From DSSB01 sp046346845 (lineage in GTDB: Bacteria > UBA10199 > DSSB01), in NCBI GenBank assembly GCA_046346845.1, contig JAXMHH010000006.1:124001-188000 (forward strand): a stretch of 64,000 nt of DNA, given 5' to 3'. A program made the position numbers and the translations under genes. Below are positions 44,870 to 54,191 of this stretch, in pieces (the stretch's first letter is position 1; each line of letters starts with the position of its first letter). Below the pieces are notes generated by a model. The model was not told the origin of the DNA, did not search any database, and saw only the letters and a program-made list of their open reading frames with translations.

Positions 44870-45878
44870 ATTCCATCGCCCTTTCAACCGGAATCGTCAT
44901 CGCCAACACCAATATAGTGAAGATCGCCGGTCCCAGCCAAGCGCTATCCGTGAAACCCTGCCGCCGCAACCAGGCCAACCAGGGATCGATCAAGGGACGG
45001 TGAAACAGGAAAAGGCCGAAACTGTATCGACCCAGGGACTCCAGGCCGAAGAGCGGCAACCAGCTAGCGACGATGACCAGCGGGGCACAGAGGCCGAGCG
45101 GGTGCAGCGGGAACAGGAGCGGCGAGCGCAGGCCCAACCAGCCGACCAGCAGGAGCAGGCCGGTCAGCGCCGCGACCTTGCCGGACGAAGTTTCCCGGGT
45201 CCGGGCCACCCAGATGCCAAACCCGAACTCCCCAAGCTTCACGAAGGGAAAGCCGCCCATCGCCAAATAGGGATGCCAGGCCACGACCGGTTTTGCCGCA
45301 AGCAGATGCGACAAAAGAAAGGCCGCCAGGAGACAGAGGGCCAAGGCGAGGTCCGCATTTCGCTCGAAGCCACGCCGTAACCAGGGATAGACGAGGTAGA
45401 GAAAGGCGATCGGGCCCATGAACCACCAGGAGGAATTGTAGCTAAAAATGGTCTCGGGACTGAAGGTATGGAGGAAGGTCGCCTTCGCCAAAAAGTGCAG
45501 GGATATTTTCGCCGGCGGCTGCTCCGTCAGGACAAAAAAGCCGGCAAAAATCAGCAGCAAGGACAGGTAATACAAAGGAAGGATGCGGCGGGCCCGCTCG
45601 CGGAGAAAGTCCGCGGCGCTGCTTTCCGGTCGCCCGGCAGCCCGTTTCGCCATGGCCGAGGCGGTCAGCGCCCAGCCGCTCAAGATGAAAAACAGGCTCG
45701 CGCCCAAGTAACCCCACTCCTGGGGATGCCGGGGCAAGGGACCGAACCACCATTGAAAGGAATTCCCCGTGCCGGTGAGGCGGCGGTAGTAGTGGTAGAA
45801 GACGATGCCGAGGATGGCCAGGCCCTTGAGGGCATCGACGCCGCGGCAGTATCGTGTCGCCCCGGCCCGGCCCGCCAT
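44841..45878 (-). CDS. Acyltransferase 3 family membrane protein
   Basis: The 345-residue polytopic protein has the family signature GVDALKGLAILGIVFYHYY (with the R/H pair, about residues 13-31), LGASLFFILSGW and ERARRILPLYY (about 92-104), followed by eight or so further membrane segments. Such enzymes O-acylate cell-surface sugars or lipids. Substrate unknown. It lies 3 bp after bcp on the same strand, which suggests co-transcription without a clear functional link. Confidence 0.88.
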   Translation of the reverse strand: MAGRAGATRYCRGVDALKGLAILGIVFYHYYRRLTGTGNSFQWWFGPLPRHPQEWGYLGASLFFILSGWALTASAMAKRAAGRPESSAADFLRERARRILPLYYLSLLLIFAGFFVLTEQPPAKISLHFLAKATFLHTFSPETIFSYNSSWWFMGPIAFLYLVYPWLRRGFERNADLALALCLLAAFLLSHLLAAKPVVAWHPYLAMGGFPFVKLGEFGFGIWVARTRETSSGKVAALTGLLLLVGWLGLRSPLLFPLHPLGLCAPLVIVASWLPLFGLESLGRYSFGLFLFHRPLIDPWLAWLRRQGFTDSAWLGPAIFTILVLAMTIPVERAMEYAFRRKTPA

Positions 45879-45881
45879 CGC

Positions 45882-46352
45882 CTATTCCGCCAGGGCCCGG
45901 AGCACCTCGTCGGCGTGCCCCGCAACCTTCACCTTGGGAAAGACCTTTTTCAGCTTGCCCTTTTTGTCGATGACGAAGGTGGAGCGGACGATGCCCATGA
46001 ACTTCTTCCCGTAGAGGCTCTTCTCCTGATAGACGCCGTACTTGTCGGCGACTTTCTTGTCCAGGTCGGAGAGCAGGGTCAGCTTGAGCTTGTGCTTGGC
46101 GATGAACTTTTGGTGGCTGGCGGCGTCGTCGAAGCTCACGCCCAAGATGACGGCGTCCCGCTTGGCGAATTTAGCCGCGCTGGCGCTGAAGTCGCAGGCC
46201 TCGGTGGTGCAGCCGGGGGTCATGTCCTTGGGGTAGAAATAGAGCACGACGTTCTTCTTGCCCTGGAAGTCGCTCAGCTTGACCTTCTTGCCGTCCTGAT
46301 CGGTAAGCGTGAAGTCGGGAGCGGCCGCGCCCTCCTTGAGTTCTTTCGCCAT
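45882..46352 (-). CDS. bcp: Thiol peroxidase, Bcp/PrxQ type
   Basis: The 156-residue protein has the peroxidatic Cys in TPGCTTEACDF (about residue 48) and the resolving Cys five residues later, the atypical 2-Cys arrangement of Bcp/PrxQ. YFYPKDMTPG and VILGVSFDDAASHQKF are further family blocks. It reduces hydroperoxides using thioredoxin. It is 13 bp from the isocitrate dehydrogenase gene. Confidence 0.95.
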   Translation of the reverse strand: MAKELKEGAAAPDFTLTDQDGKKVKLSDFQGKKNVVLYFYPKDMTPGCTTEACDFSASAAKFAKRDAVILGVSFDDAASHQKFIAKHKLKLTLLSDLDKKVADKYGVYQEKSLYGKKFMGIVRSTFVIDKKGKLKKVFPKVKVAGHADEVLRALAE

Positions 46353-46365
46353 GGCGATTCCTTTC

Positions 46366-47379
46366 TTAGAGCAATTTTTCGACTTCCGCGGCGATCGCGT
46401 CGCCCATTTGGGCGGTGCTGTTTTTCCCGCCCAGGTCGGGGGTGCGGACCTTCTTGGCCTGAAGCACCCTGGACACGGCCTCCTGTACCGCCCGGGAGGC
46501 CTTGGTCTCGCCCAGGTATTCCAGCATCATCCCGAGGGTCAGGATGATCGCGATGGGATTGGCGATGCCCTTGCCGGCGATGTCGGGCGCCGAGCCGTGG
46601 ACCGATTCGAAGATCGCGTACTTCTTTCCGATGTTGCCGCCGGGCACCAGGCCCAGCCCACCCACCAGCCCGGCGCAGAGGTCCGAGACGATGTCGCCGT
46701 AGAGGTTTTCGAGCAACAGGACGTCGAACTGGCTGGGCTTGGTGACCAGCTGCATGCAGGCGTTGTCGACGATCATCTCGGCGTACTCAATGCCCGGATA
46801 CGACTTGGAGACCTGCCGGGCGCACTCCAGGAACAGCCCGTCGGAAAGCTTCATGATGTTGGCTTTATGGATCGAGGTGACCTTCTTGCGCTTGTTCCGC
46901 TTGGCGTACTCGAAGGCGTACTTGGCAATGCGGGTGGAGGCCTCGCGGGTGATCACCTTGATGCTCTCGACCACCCCCGGCGCAATCTCGTGCTCGATGC
47001 CGGAGTAGAGATCCTCGGTGTTCTCGCGCATGATGACCAGGTCGACGTCGGGATAGGGGCTGACGCCAGGGAAGCTCTTGACCGGGCGCACGTTGGCGTA
47101 GAGCTCGAGCTTCTTGCGCAGCAGCACGTTGATGCTCCCGAAGCCCTTGGCAATGGGGGTCATCAGCGGCCCCTTGATGGCGACGCCGTTCTTCTTGATC
47201 AGTTTGAGGGTTTGGTCGGGCAGCGTGTCGTTGAACTTCTCGATGCCGGTCTGGCCCGCGAAGGCGGGGAAAAACTGGAGCTTCACGCCGGTGGCGGCGA
47301 CGACTTTCTTCATCTCGGCGCAGATTTCGGGGCCGATGCCGTCGCCCTCGATCAGGGTCACGGGATAGGATTTTGCCAT
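46366..47379 (-). CDS. icd: Isocitrate dehydrogenase, NAD-type (isocitrate/isopropylmalate family)
   Basis: The 337-residue protein opens VTLIEGDGIGPEI and has DLVIMRENTEDLYSGIEHEI (substrate Tyr), the catalytic Lys in TSIHKANIMKLSDGLF and VHGSAPDIAGKGIANP. The Ser-containing isocitrate loop GSINVLLRKKLELYANVRP supports isocitrate rather than isopropylmalate. The length fits the NAD-linked form related to mitochondrial IDH3. TCA-cycle step isocitrate to 2-oxoglutarate; its product is a substrate for the korAB enzyme encoded nearby. Confidence 0.88.
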   Translation of the reverse strand: MAKSYPVTLIEGDGIGPEICAEMKKVVAATGVKLQFFPAFAGQTGIEKFNDTLPDQTLKLIKKNGVAIKGPLMTPIAKGFGSINVLLRKKLELYANVRPVKSFPGVSPYPDVDLVIMRENTEDLYSGIEHEIAPGVVESIKVITREASTRIAKYAFEYAKRNKRKKVTSIHKANIMKLSDGLFLECARQVSKSYPGIEYAEMIVDNACMQLVTKPSQFDVLLLENLYGDIVSDLCAGLVGGLGLVPGGNIGKKYAIFESVHGSAPDIAGKGIANPIAIILTLGMMLEYLGETKASRAVQEAVSRVLQAKKVRTPDLGGKNSTAQMGDAIAAEVEKLL

Positions 47380-47439
47380 ATCCCGGTCTCTTAGAGGCCG
47401 GAAGGTGCCGAGTCAATCAAATCGTTTCCGCCCGCCGAC

Positions 47440-48528
47440 CTACTCGCAGGCCTTCGGAATGGTGAGGGGGTCGGTAGGTTCGCTCCACCAAAAAGAGGCG
47501 ATGCGCGGCAGATAGTGGATCGCCTGGAAGTTGTCGCAAAAATTGTTCATCTTCCCGAAGATCAGGGCGATCTTCTCGCCGGGATGCTCTTTGTAGAATT
47601 TCATGATCTCCCGCACCGCGTAGGCCTCGGGGAGGGTGAACATCAGGCGCTGGAACTCGGGGTCCTTGCGCACCTCGGCGGGGTTGCCTTGGTGGCGCAC
47701 CCAGACCTGCTCGAGCTGGACGTGCATCTCGTCGCTTTCGGCCGGCTCGATCACCCGGTGCAGGTGCACCTCGGGGTGCTTGTAGGCGTAGATCAAGGCG
47801 ACCTGCTTATAGGCGGCCAGGAGCTGGAAGTACTTCGGCTCCCGCTCGGAAGGCAGGTCGTACTTGGAGAAGAAGTGCTTGAAGTCGCCCAGGCCATCCT
47901 TGATGTATTTCATCAGCGGCGCGCGATCGCCCGCCGGAAAATCGATGGGCAGGTCCTCGACGAAGACATGCTTGGGCTTTTCCAGCTCCAGGGACTTCAG
48001 GATGTGCCACTGGTACTGCAGGGTGTCTTCGTAAGCGTCCAGCGAGGCGAGGTTGTTGTCCATGTCGGGCATGGAGCCGTAGCTCTGGCGGTAAAACAGG
48101 ATGGTGCCGTACTTGTCCGGATCGCCCAGCAGGTCATAGCGGCCGCGGAACTCACCGCTCATCAAGACCGCCCCCTGGGGCATCGTGCTGGCGGGACGGG
48201 CAGCGGAGCTGCCGGCGCAGCCCGCCAGCCCACCCAAGAAGTCGGAGAACAACCCCACGAGGCTGGGCCCCCAGGGATCCGGCTCCGGGGAGGATTGGGA
48301 GATCGGGTTGTCTTGGAGGATCCTCGCGGCAAAGCTGGTGGCCACGTCCAGGCTGCGGCGGCCTTCCCAGGCGCTCCAACGTTCGAGCCAAGAGGGTTGG
48401 GCCAGCGGAGGGAAGGCCTCGTTCGGCCGGCAGACCAAATCGTTTTTTGCGGAAAAGGCCCGTGAAAACAAAGGCTCGGAAGCCGCCTCGGGCTCGGCGC
48501 GGCAGACCGGCAAGGTAACGGAAGACAT
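47440..48528 (-). CDS. Conserved hypothetical protein
   Basis: The 362-residue product (ATG at 48528; longer start at 48564 possible) has no clear signal sequence and no recognised family. Its C-terminal two-thirds show a repeatable fold-like pattern: LLGDPDKYGTILFYRQSYGS (about residues 122-141), KPKHVFVEDLPIDFP and EIMKFYKEHPGEKIALIFGK. The alternation of strands and helices with conserved Glu/Asp is reminiscent of TraB/ChaN-type folds, but this is a guess. The N-terminal 110 residues are low-complexity. Convergent with nothing; flanked by a family M repeat upstream. Confidence 0.6.
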   Translation of the reverse strand: MSSVTLPVCRAEPEAASEPLFSRAFSAKNDLVCRPNEAFPPLAQPSWLERWSAWEGRRSLDVATSFAARILQDNPISQSSPEPDPWGPSLVGLFSDFLGGLAGCAGSSAARPASTMPQGAVLMSGEFRGRYDLLGDPDKYGTILFYRQSYGSMPDMDNNLASLDAYEDTLQYQWHILKSLELEKPKHVFVEDLPIDFPAGDRAPLMKYIKDGLGDFKHFFSKYDLPSEREPKYFQLLAAYKQVALIYAYKHPEVHLHRVIEPAESDEMHVQLEQVWVRHQGNPAEVRKDPEFQRLMFTLPEAYAVREIMKFYKEHPGEKIALIFGKMNNFCDNFQAIHYLPRIASFWWSEPTDPLTIPKACE

Positions 48529-48608
48529 GATGTGCCCCACTCTCTGCAATGATAGAGAATTCAAGGGCTCTATCGGGGGGGCCGGAAATTGGTTGCTCGA
48601 AATTAATA

Positions 48609-48802
48609 GGCTGCTGAAAAACCACCGGTGGTTGGGCCAAGACTATTGCGCTCCGCAAATTCTTCGAATTTGCTGCAAGGTTCGGAAAACCCGAACCTCG
48701 CCCCACAGGCGGATTGGCGGGCCCCAAAAATCCTTCGGATTTTTGGGCGGCGAATGGAGCCGGATTCATTCCGGCGGGAATAAGGTCCGTTTTTCAACAG
48801 CC
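48609..48802. repeat. Small inverted-repeat element, family M, copy 2
   Basis: Terminal repeats ggctgctgaaaaac and gtttttcaacagcc (13 of 14 paired) bracket a body with ccaccggtggttgggcc, ccaaaaatccttcggatttt and ggagccggattcattccggc, shared with the copies at 37982 and 63573. This copy has an extra internal segment of about 60 bp. It ends 3 bp from the stop of the NuoI-like gene. Confidence 0.8.
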
Positions 48803-48804
48803 TC

Positions 48805-49314
48805 TTAATAAAGGGCGATGGAGTAAGGGCTCTTGCCCTCGGGGTGGTTCTTCAGCAGGTACTCTTTGTCGACGATGAAGTGCTCGCGGGAATAGCCGGC
48901 CTGCTCGATCTTCATGGTGTCCATGCGGATGGCGTCGCAGGGGCAGGCCTCGACGCAGAGCGAGCAGTAAACGCAGCGGAGCAGGTTGATATTATAGACA
49001 GCGGGGTACTTCTCGACGCGGGGGTCCGGGTGCTCGGCGGCGACGATCTCGATGCAATGGGCGGGACAGGCAGTGGCGCAGAGCATGCAGGCGGTGCAGC
49101 GCGGGGTATCGTCCGGGCGCCGCATCAGCCGGTGCTCGGCCCGGTAGTTCTCGGGGATGGGCTTCTTCATCTCGGGGTATTCGTAGGTGAGGATGCGCTC
49201 TTGGTGGAAGATATTGCCCACCGCGTGCTTCAGGGTGATCCACATGCCGCGGAACACCGCCCCGATATACAATCGATCCCACAAAGACAGTTTTGGCCGC
49301 CTGACCACGAGCAT
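48805..49314 (-). CDS. nuoI: NuoI-like 2[4Fe-4S] ferredoxin protein
   Basis: The 169-residue protein has two 4Fe-4S motifs, CTACMLCATACP (about residues 74-85) and CVYCSLCVEACP (about 114-125), within the NuoI frame (GNIFHQERILTYEYPE, RAEHRLMRRPDDTPRC, FIVDKEYLLKN). It is the complex I subunit that relays electrons to the quinone, but no other nuo gene lies here. It is divergent from the CBS-korAB cluster, so an alternative role as electron carrier for that oxidoreductase is possible. Confidence 0.88.
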   Translation of the reverse strand: MLVVRRPKLSLWDRLYIGAVFRGMWITLKHAVGNIFHQERILTYEYPEMKKPIPENYRAEHRLMRRPDDTPRCTACMLCATACPAHCIEIVAAEHPDPRVEKYPAVYNINLLRCVYCSLCVEACPCDAIRMDTMKIEQAGYSREHFIVDKEYLLKNHPEGKSPYSIALY

Positions 49315-49438
49315 GGGGAATCCCTAATAGATACCTGACCTTAGGCGCAAGATGATTTTTTTTGACTTAAATCACGTTTGATTCGGCGGGGATAGGCGTT
49401 ACTATCCAGCTAGTTTCGGCAAAGGGAAAGGTGCCCCG

Positions 49439-49906
49439 ATGAACTTCGAAGAGGCGCTCAAAACCGAAAAGATCCGCAATCTCAGCACCCGAGAGGCCCT
49501 GACCGTCCCTCCCGCGATGCCCTTGGGAGAGGTGGTGCGGCTCATGCAGGGACGCAAAACGGGCTGCGCGGTCATTGTCGAGGGCAAAAAGGTGGTCGGC
49601 ATCTTCACCGAGCGGGACGCCCTGATCCGCGTCCTGCTGGCCAACGCCGCCCCCGAGACCCCCATCCAACAGGTCATGACGTCCAAACCGAAGGTCCTCG
49701 ACCGGGAAGACTCGATCGCGGTGGCCGTCCGGCTGATGCACGACGGCAAATACCGCCACCTGCCCGTGGTCAACCGGCGCCGGGAATTCCTCGGGCTGGT
49801 CTCGGTGCGCGACATCGTTTTTTACCTTTCCGAAAATTTTCCATTGGAAGTCTTCAACCTGCCCCCGGACCCGCACCAAGTCAGCAGCAGCGCGGAGGGC
49901 GCATAA
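49439..49906 (+). CDS. Tandem CBS-domain protein
   Basis: The 155-residue protein consists of two CBS domains (about residues 15-68 and 78-135), with GVKKVVGIFTERDALIRV-like IFTERD and HLPVVNRRREFLGLVSVRDI motifs that mark the ligand-binding Asp. It probably senses adenine nucleotides. It lies 14 bp upstream of korA in the same direction, and a second CBS protein ends the cluster, which suggests allosteric control of the oxidoreductase by energy charge (inference). Confidence 0.85.
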   Translation: MNFEEALKTEKIRNLSTREALTVPPAMPLGEVVRLMQGRKTGCAVIVEGKKVVGIFTERDALIRVLLANAAPETPIQQVMTSKPKVLDREDSIAVAVRLMHDGKYRHLPVVNRRREFLGLVSVRDIVFYLSENFPLEVFNLPPDPHQVSSSAEGA

Positions 49907-49920
49907 AGGAGCCAAGCCCC

Positions 49921-51831
49921 ATGGACCCGGCCAATCCGTCGAGTCACCCAAGCCAGGAAAAGATACGCCAGGAAATCGACAGCGTCGTCATCCGTTTCGC
50001 CGGGGATTCGGGCGACGGCATGCAGCTCACCGGGACCCAGTTCACCACGACCAGCGCGGTGCTGGGCAACGACATCAGCACCCTGCCCGACTACCCGGCC
50101 GAGATCCGCGCCCCGGCGGGCTCCCTACCCGGGGTGAGCGCCTTCCAGCTGAATTTCTCCAGCCATGACATCCGCACCCCCGGGGACCAGCCCGACGTGC
50201 TGGTGGCGATGAACCCCGCGGCGCTCAAGACCAATCTGCGCGACCTGCCCCACGGCGGCCTCTTGATCGTCAACCAAGACGCCTTCAACGAGCGCAACCT
50301 CGAGCGCGCCGGCTATGCCGCCAATCCCTTGGCCGACGGCTCGCTCAAGGAGTACCGGCTGATCGCCCTGCCCATCTCCAGCCTCAACCAAAAGGCCCTC
50401 GAGGAGCTCGCGCTGACCAATAAAGAGAAAGACCGCTGCAAGAACTTCTTCGCCCTCGGCATGATGTACTGGATGTACGACCGGCCCCTGGATACCACCA
50501 TCCATTGGATCGAGAGGCAGTTCGGGAAAAAGCCCGAGGTCGCGCGCGCCAACATCCTCGCGCTTAAGGCGGGGTTCCATTTGGCCGAGACCTCCGAGAT
50601 CGTCTCGACCCACTATAAGATCCGGCCGGCCCGGCTGAAGCCCGGGAATTACCGCAACATCATGGGCAACACGGCCACGGCCATCGGTTTCGTCACCGCC
50701 GCCGAGCTGGCCAAGACCCCCCTACTCTACTGCACCTATCCCATCACCCCCGCGAGCGACGTCCTGCACGAACTCTCCAAGCTGAAGAATTTCGGGGTCC
50801 GCACCCTGCAGGCCGAGGACGAGATCGCCGCGATCGGCGCCGCGATCGGCGGGGCCTTCGGCGGCTGCATCGCCCTGACGGGCACCAGCGGGCCGGGGCT
50901 GGCCCTGAAGAGCGAGGCCCTGAACCTCGCGGTGATGGCGGAGCTGCCGCTGATCATCCTCAACGTCCAGCGCGGCGGGCCCAGCACCGGCCTTCCCACC
51001 AAGACCGAGCAGGCGGACTTGCTGCAGGCGATGTACGGGCGCAACGGCGAGAGCCCGGTGCCCATCGTCGCGCCCGCGACGCCGTCGGATTGCTTCCGCA
51101 TGGCCATCGAGGCGGTGCGCCTCGCGGTGAAATACATGACCCCGGTCCTCTACCTGTCGGACGGCTACCTCGCTAACGGCAGCGAGCCCTGGCTGATTCC
51201 GGAGCGCTCGGAGCTCCCGAACATCGAGGTCCGCCACCCGGACCGCGCGCAGCGCGAGGGGGAAAAATTCCTGCCCTACCTGCGCGACGAAAAGACCCTG
51301 GCCCGCCCCTGGGCGATCCCCGGCACCCCGGGGCTCGAGCACCGGATCGGCGGCCTGGAGAAGGAAGACCGCACCGGCAACGTCAGCTACGACCCCCTCA
51401 ACCACGAGAAGATGGTCCACCTGCGCGCCGACAAGATCGCCGCGATCGCCAAAGACATCCCCGACGCGGAGGTCTTCGGCAAGCCGGAGGGCGAGCTGCT
51501 GATCGTCGGCTGGGGCTCCACCTGCGGGGCCATCACTACGGCGGTCGAGCGGCTGCAGCGCGAGGGCGCCGCGGTGAGCAGCGTCCACCTGCGCCACCTC
51601 CACCCGTTTCCCAAGAACCTCGAGGCCGTTCTGAAGGGTTTCGACAAGGTGCTGGTCCCCGAGTTGAACCTGGGCCAGCTCGCCTGGTTGCTGCGGGCCA
51701 AGTTCCTCGTCGACGCGATCCCCCTCAGCAAGGTGCAGGGCAAGCCCTTCAAGATCAGCGAGATCCTCGAGGGCGCCCGCGCCCAGCTCGGCCCGGGAAA
51801 GGAGGTCAAGCATGTCGTCGGAAACCGTTAG
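49921..51831 (+). CDS. korA: 2-oxoacid:ferredoxin oxidoreductase, fused gamma-alpha subunit
   Basis: The 636-residue protein has an N-terminal gamma domain (SVVIRFAGDSGDGMQLTG, about residues 21-38) and then the alpha domain with YPITPASDVLHELS (about 277-290), QAEDEIAAIGAAIGGAFGG and LPTKTEQADLLQAMYGRNGE, ending with a transketolase-C-like region (LLIVGWGSTCGAI). With KorB it oxidatively decarboxylates a 2-oxoacid, most likely 2-oxoglutarate, with CoA and ferredoxin. It overlaps korB by 20 bp. Confidence 0.93.
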   Translation: MDPANPSSHPSQEKIRQEIDSVVIRFAGDSGDGMQLTGTQFTTTSAVLGNDISTLPDYPAEIRAPAGSLPGVSAFQLNFSSHDIRTPGDQPDVLVAMNPAALKTNLRDLPHGGLLIVNQDAFNERNLERAGYAANPLADGSLKEYRLIALPISSLNQKALEELALTNKEKDRCKNFFALGMMYWMYDRPLDTTIHWIERQFGKKPEVARANILALKAGFHLAETSEIVSTHYKIRPARLKPGNYRNIMGNTATAIGFVTAAELAKTPLLYCTYPITPASDVLHELSKLKNFGVRTLQAEDEIAAIGAAIGGAFGGCIALTGTSGPGLALKSEALNLAVMAELPLIILNVQRGGPSTGLPTKTEQADLLQAMYGRNGESPVPIVAPATPSDCFRMAIEAVRLAVKYMTPVLYLSDGYLANGSEPWLIPERSELPNIEVRHPDRAQREGEKFLPYLRDEKTLARPWAIPGTPGLEHRIGGLEKEDRTGNVSYDPLNHEKMVHLRADKIAAIAKDIPDAEVFGKPEGELLIVGWGSTCGAITTAVERLQREGAAVSSVHLRHLHPFPKNLEAVLKGFDKVLVPELNLGQLAWLLRAKFLVDAIPLSKVQGKPFKISEILEGARAQLGPGKEVKHVVGNR

Positions 51832-52861
51832 CGCGGCGCCGCCCGCCCCCACGCGAAAAGACTTCATCAGCGACCAAGACGTGCGCTGGTGCCCCGGCTG
51901 CGGGGACTACGCTATCTTGGCCACCATGCAGAACGTCCTGCCCAAGCTGGGCATCCCGCGGCAGAACTTCGTCTTCATCTCGGGGATCGGCTGCTCCAGC
52001 CGCTTCCCCTATTACATGGAGACCTACGGCTTCCACACCATCCACGGCCGCGCGCCGACCATCGCGACCGGCTTGAAGGTCTATCGCCCGGAGCTGTCGA
52101 TCTGGGTGGTGACCGGCGACGGCGACGGGCTCAGCATCGGCGGCAATCACCTGATCCACGCCCTGCGCCGCAACGTCGACCTGAAGATCCTGTTGTTCAA
52201 CAACCGCATCTACGGCCTCACCAAGGGGCAGTATTCGCCGACCTCCGAGTTCGGCAAAAAGACCAAGTCCACTCCCTACGGGAGCGTCGACTATCCGCTC
52301 AACCCGATGAGCCTGGCGCTGGGCTCGGAGGCGACCTTCGTCGCCCGCACCCACGACACCGACGTCAAGCACATGGCCGAGGTCTTCCAGGCGGCGGGCG
52401 AGCACCGCGGCTCGGCCTTCGTCGAGATCTACCAGAACTGCGTCATCTTCAACGACAACGCCTTCCAGTCCATCGACGACAAGCAGACGCGCGAGGACTC
52501 CTCGCTCACCCTCGTCGCCGGCCAGCCCCTGATCTTCGGCAAGGACCGAGACAAGGGCATCCGCCTCAAGGGCCTGGAACCCGAGGTGGTGAGCTTCGAC
52601 CCGAAGCGGCCGCCGTCGGACTTGTTGGTCCATGACCCGAACAGCGGAAATCCCACCTACGCCGAATTCCTCGCGCGGATGGACCTGCCCCGTTTCCCCG
52701 TGCCGATGGGGGTCTTCCGCGCGGTCCGGAGACCCACCTACGACCAACTGGTCAACGCGCAGGTCGCGGAGGCGGTGGAACGGCAAGGCGCCGGGAACCT
52801 GGAGAAACTTTGGAACAGCGGCGACACTTGGACCGTCGCCGCGGAGGGAACTGCGCCATGA
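51812..52861 (+). CDS. korB: 2-oxoacid:ferredoxin oxidoreductase, beta subunit
   Basis: The 349-residue protein has WCPGCGDYAILATMQ (CxxC for an Fe-S cluster or TPP environment, about residues 26-40), ISGIGCSSRFPYYM and the TPP motif GDGDGLSIGGNHLIHALRRN with NNRIYGLTKGQYSPTS. It binds thiamine diphosphate. The length and motifs fit the archaeal/anaerobe-type korB. It overlaps the downstream CBS gene by 4 bp (ATGA). Confidence 0.93.
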   Translation: MSSETVSAAPPAPTRKDFISDQDVRWCPGCGDYAILATMQNVLPKLGIPRQNFVFISGIGCSSRFPYYMETYGFHTIHGRAPTIATGLKVYRPELSIWVVTGDGDGLSIGGNHLIHALRRNVDLKILLFNNRIYGLTKGQYSPTSEFGKKTKSTPYGSVDYPLNPMSLALGSEATFVARTHDTDVKHMAEVFQAAGEHRGSAFVEIYQNCVIFNDNAFQSIDDKQTREDSSLTLVAGQPLIFGKDRDKGIRLKGLEPEVVSFDPKRPPSDLLVHDPNSGNPTYAEFLARMDLPRFPVPMGVFRAVRRPTYDQLVNAQVAEAVERQGAGNLEKLWNSGDTWTVAAEGTAP

Positions 52862-53388
52862 AATGCCCCTTCTGCGGATACGAGAACATCGCGGGGAGCG
52901 ACGACTGCGAGGAGTGCGGCGAGGACCTCACCGCCTTCGACGGCGTGCGCCCCGCCACTCGCCTCGAGAAAAGCCTGGTCAAGGACGCCCTCAACCGGCT
53001 GCCCAGCGCCGCCCCCATCCTGGTCGACCCTCAGACACGGCTGCGCGAGATCGCCGACCACTTGGCGGTCGCCAACCGCAGCGTCCTGGTGATGGAGGGG
53101 GACCAATTGGCCGGCATCGTCACCGAGCGCGACCTCCTCTTCAAGGTGATGGGCTCAGCCCCGGGCTGGGAAGACCTCCCCGTCTCCCAGGTCATGACCC
53201 CCAAGCCTGAAACCCTGGAATTTTCCGACAAGATCGCCTACGCCCTGCACAAGATGGCCTTGGGCGGATTTCGCCACATTCCCGTGCTGGTGGCCGGCAA
53301 GCCGGAGCGCGTGGTGAGCGTGCGGGACGTCCTGGAATACCTGGCCGAGATGTTTCCCGACGCGGTGGGCATCCACGAATCGCCCTAA
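52858..53388 (+). CDS. Zinc-ribbon plus tandem CBS protein
   Basis: The 176-residue protein (ATG at 52858, overlapping korB) opens with a zinc ribbon CPFCGYENIAGSDDCEECG (residues 3-21) and has two CBS domains (about 45-100 and 113-165), with GIVTERDLLFK and VVSVRDVLEYL. It is translationally coupled to korB, so regulation of or scaffolding for the oxidoreductase is plausible. A zinc-ribbon-CBS layout is uncommon. Confidence 0.85.
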   Translation: MKCPFCGYENIAGSDDCEECGEDLTAFDGVRPATRLEKSLVKDALNRLPSAAPILVDPQTRLREIADHLAVANRSVLVMEGDQLAGIVTERDLLFKVMGSAPGWEDLPVSQVMTPKPETLEFSDKIAYALHKMALGGFRHIPVLVAGKPERVVSVRDVLEYLAEMFPDAVGIHESP

Positions 53389-53507
53389 TTCCCCTCCTTT
53401 TCGCCGGAAAATCCGTTGACCGTCATTTTGGCGCTGGGCTATACGCTTAGCGGATGAACAATTTCCGTTAGCCTCGCCGCAGCGGCTAACCAAAAGGAGA
53501 GATCCCC

Positions 53508-54095
53508 ATGATTCAAGTGACGCAAAAGGCCCCCGACTTCAAAGCCGTGGCGGTGATGGAAGACAATTCCTTCAAAGAGATTTCCCTGTCCGACTACAAG
53601 GGCAAGAAGGTGGTGTTGTTTTTCTACCCCCTCGACTTCACCTTCGTCTGCCCCACCGAGATCATCGCCTTCAGCCAGTCGGTCGAAGAATTCAAGAAAC
53701 GCGGCGTGCAGGTGCTGGGCTGCTCCATCGACAGCCAATTTTCCCACCTGGCCTGGAAGAAAACCCCCCGCGCCGAAGGCGGCCTGGGAGAAATCAAGTA
53801 CCCGCTGGTCGCCGACGTCAACAAGGACATCAGCCGCAAGTACGGCGTGCTGCTCGAGGGCCCCGGCATCGCCCTGCGCGGCCTCTTCCTCATCGACGAG
53901 GAGGGCATCCTGCGCAGCGCGGTGATCAACGACCTCCCGCTGGGCCGCAGCACCGAAGAGGCGCTCCGCGTCGTCGACGCGCTCAGCTTCTTCCAGAAGA
54001 ACGGCGAGGTCTGCCCCGCCAACTGGAAGCCCGGTGCAGACACCATCAAGCCGGGCGTCGACTCCAGCAAAGAGTATTTCAAGAAGCACGGCTAA
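53508..54095 (+). CDS. ahpC: 2-Cys peroxiredoxin, AhpC/Prx1 type
   Basis: The 195-residue protein has the peroxidatic Cys in FVCPTEIIAFS (about residue 50) and the resolving Cys in GEVCPANW (about 168), the typical 2-Cys arrangement. HLAWKKTPRAEGGLGEIKYP and RGLFLIDEEGILR are family blocks. It reduces hydrogen peroxide and organic peroxides. A good ribosome site (aaaaggaga) and a strong terminator at 54118-54149 indicate a monocistronic unit. Confidence 0.94.
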   Translation: MIQVTQKAPDFKAVAVMEDNSFKEISLSDYKGKKVVLFFYPLDFTFVCPTEIIAFSQSVEEFKKRGVQVLGCSIDSQFSHLAWKKTPRAEGGLGEIKYPLVADVNKDISRKYGVLLEGPGIALRGLFLIDEEGILRSAVINDLPLGRSTEEALRVVDALSFFQKNGEVCPANWKPGADTIKPGVDSSKEYFKKHG

Positions 54096-54117
54096 GCCCA
54101 AGCTTCGACAGGATAGA

Positions 54118-54150
54118 AAAAGGCGTCCCCTTGGGGACGCCTTTTTTATG
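54118..54150 (+). terminator. Terminator of the peroxiredoxin gene
   Basis: aaaggcgtcccc and ggggacgcctttttt form a 9- to 12-bp stem around a tt loop, followed by a T run. It lies 22 bp past the stop codon. Confidence 0.93.
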
Positions 54151-54191
54151 TGCTGCAACTGAAACTCTAATCCCTTCAAATCCAAATAATC

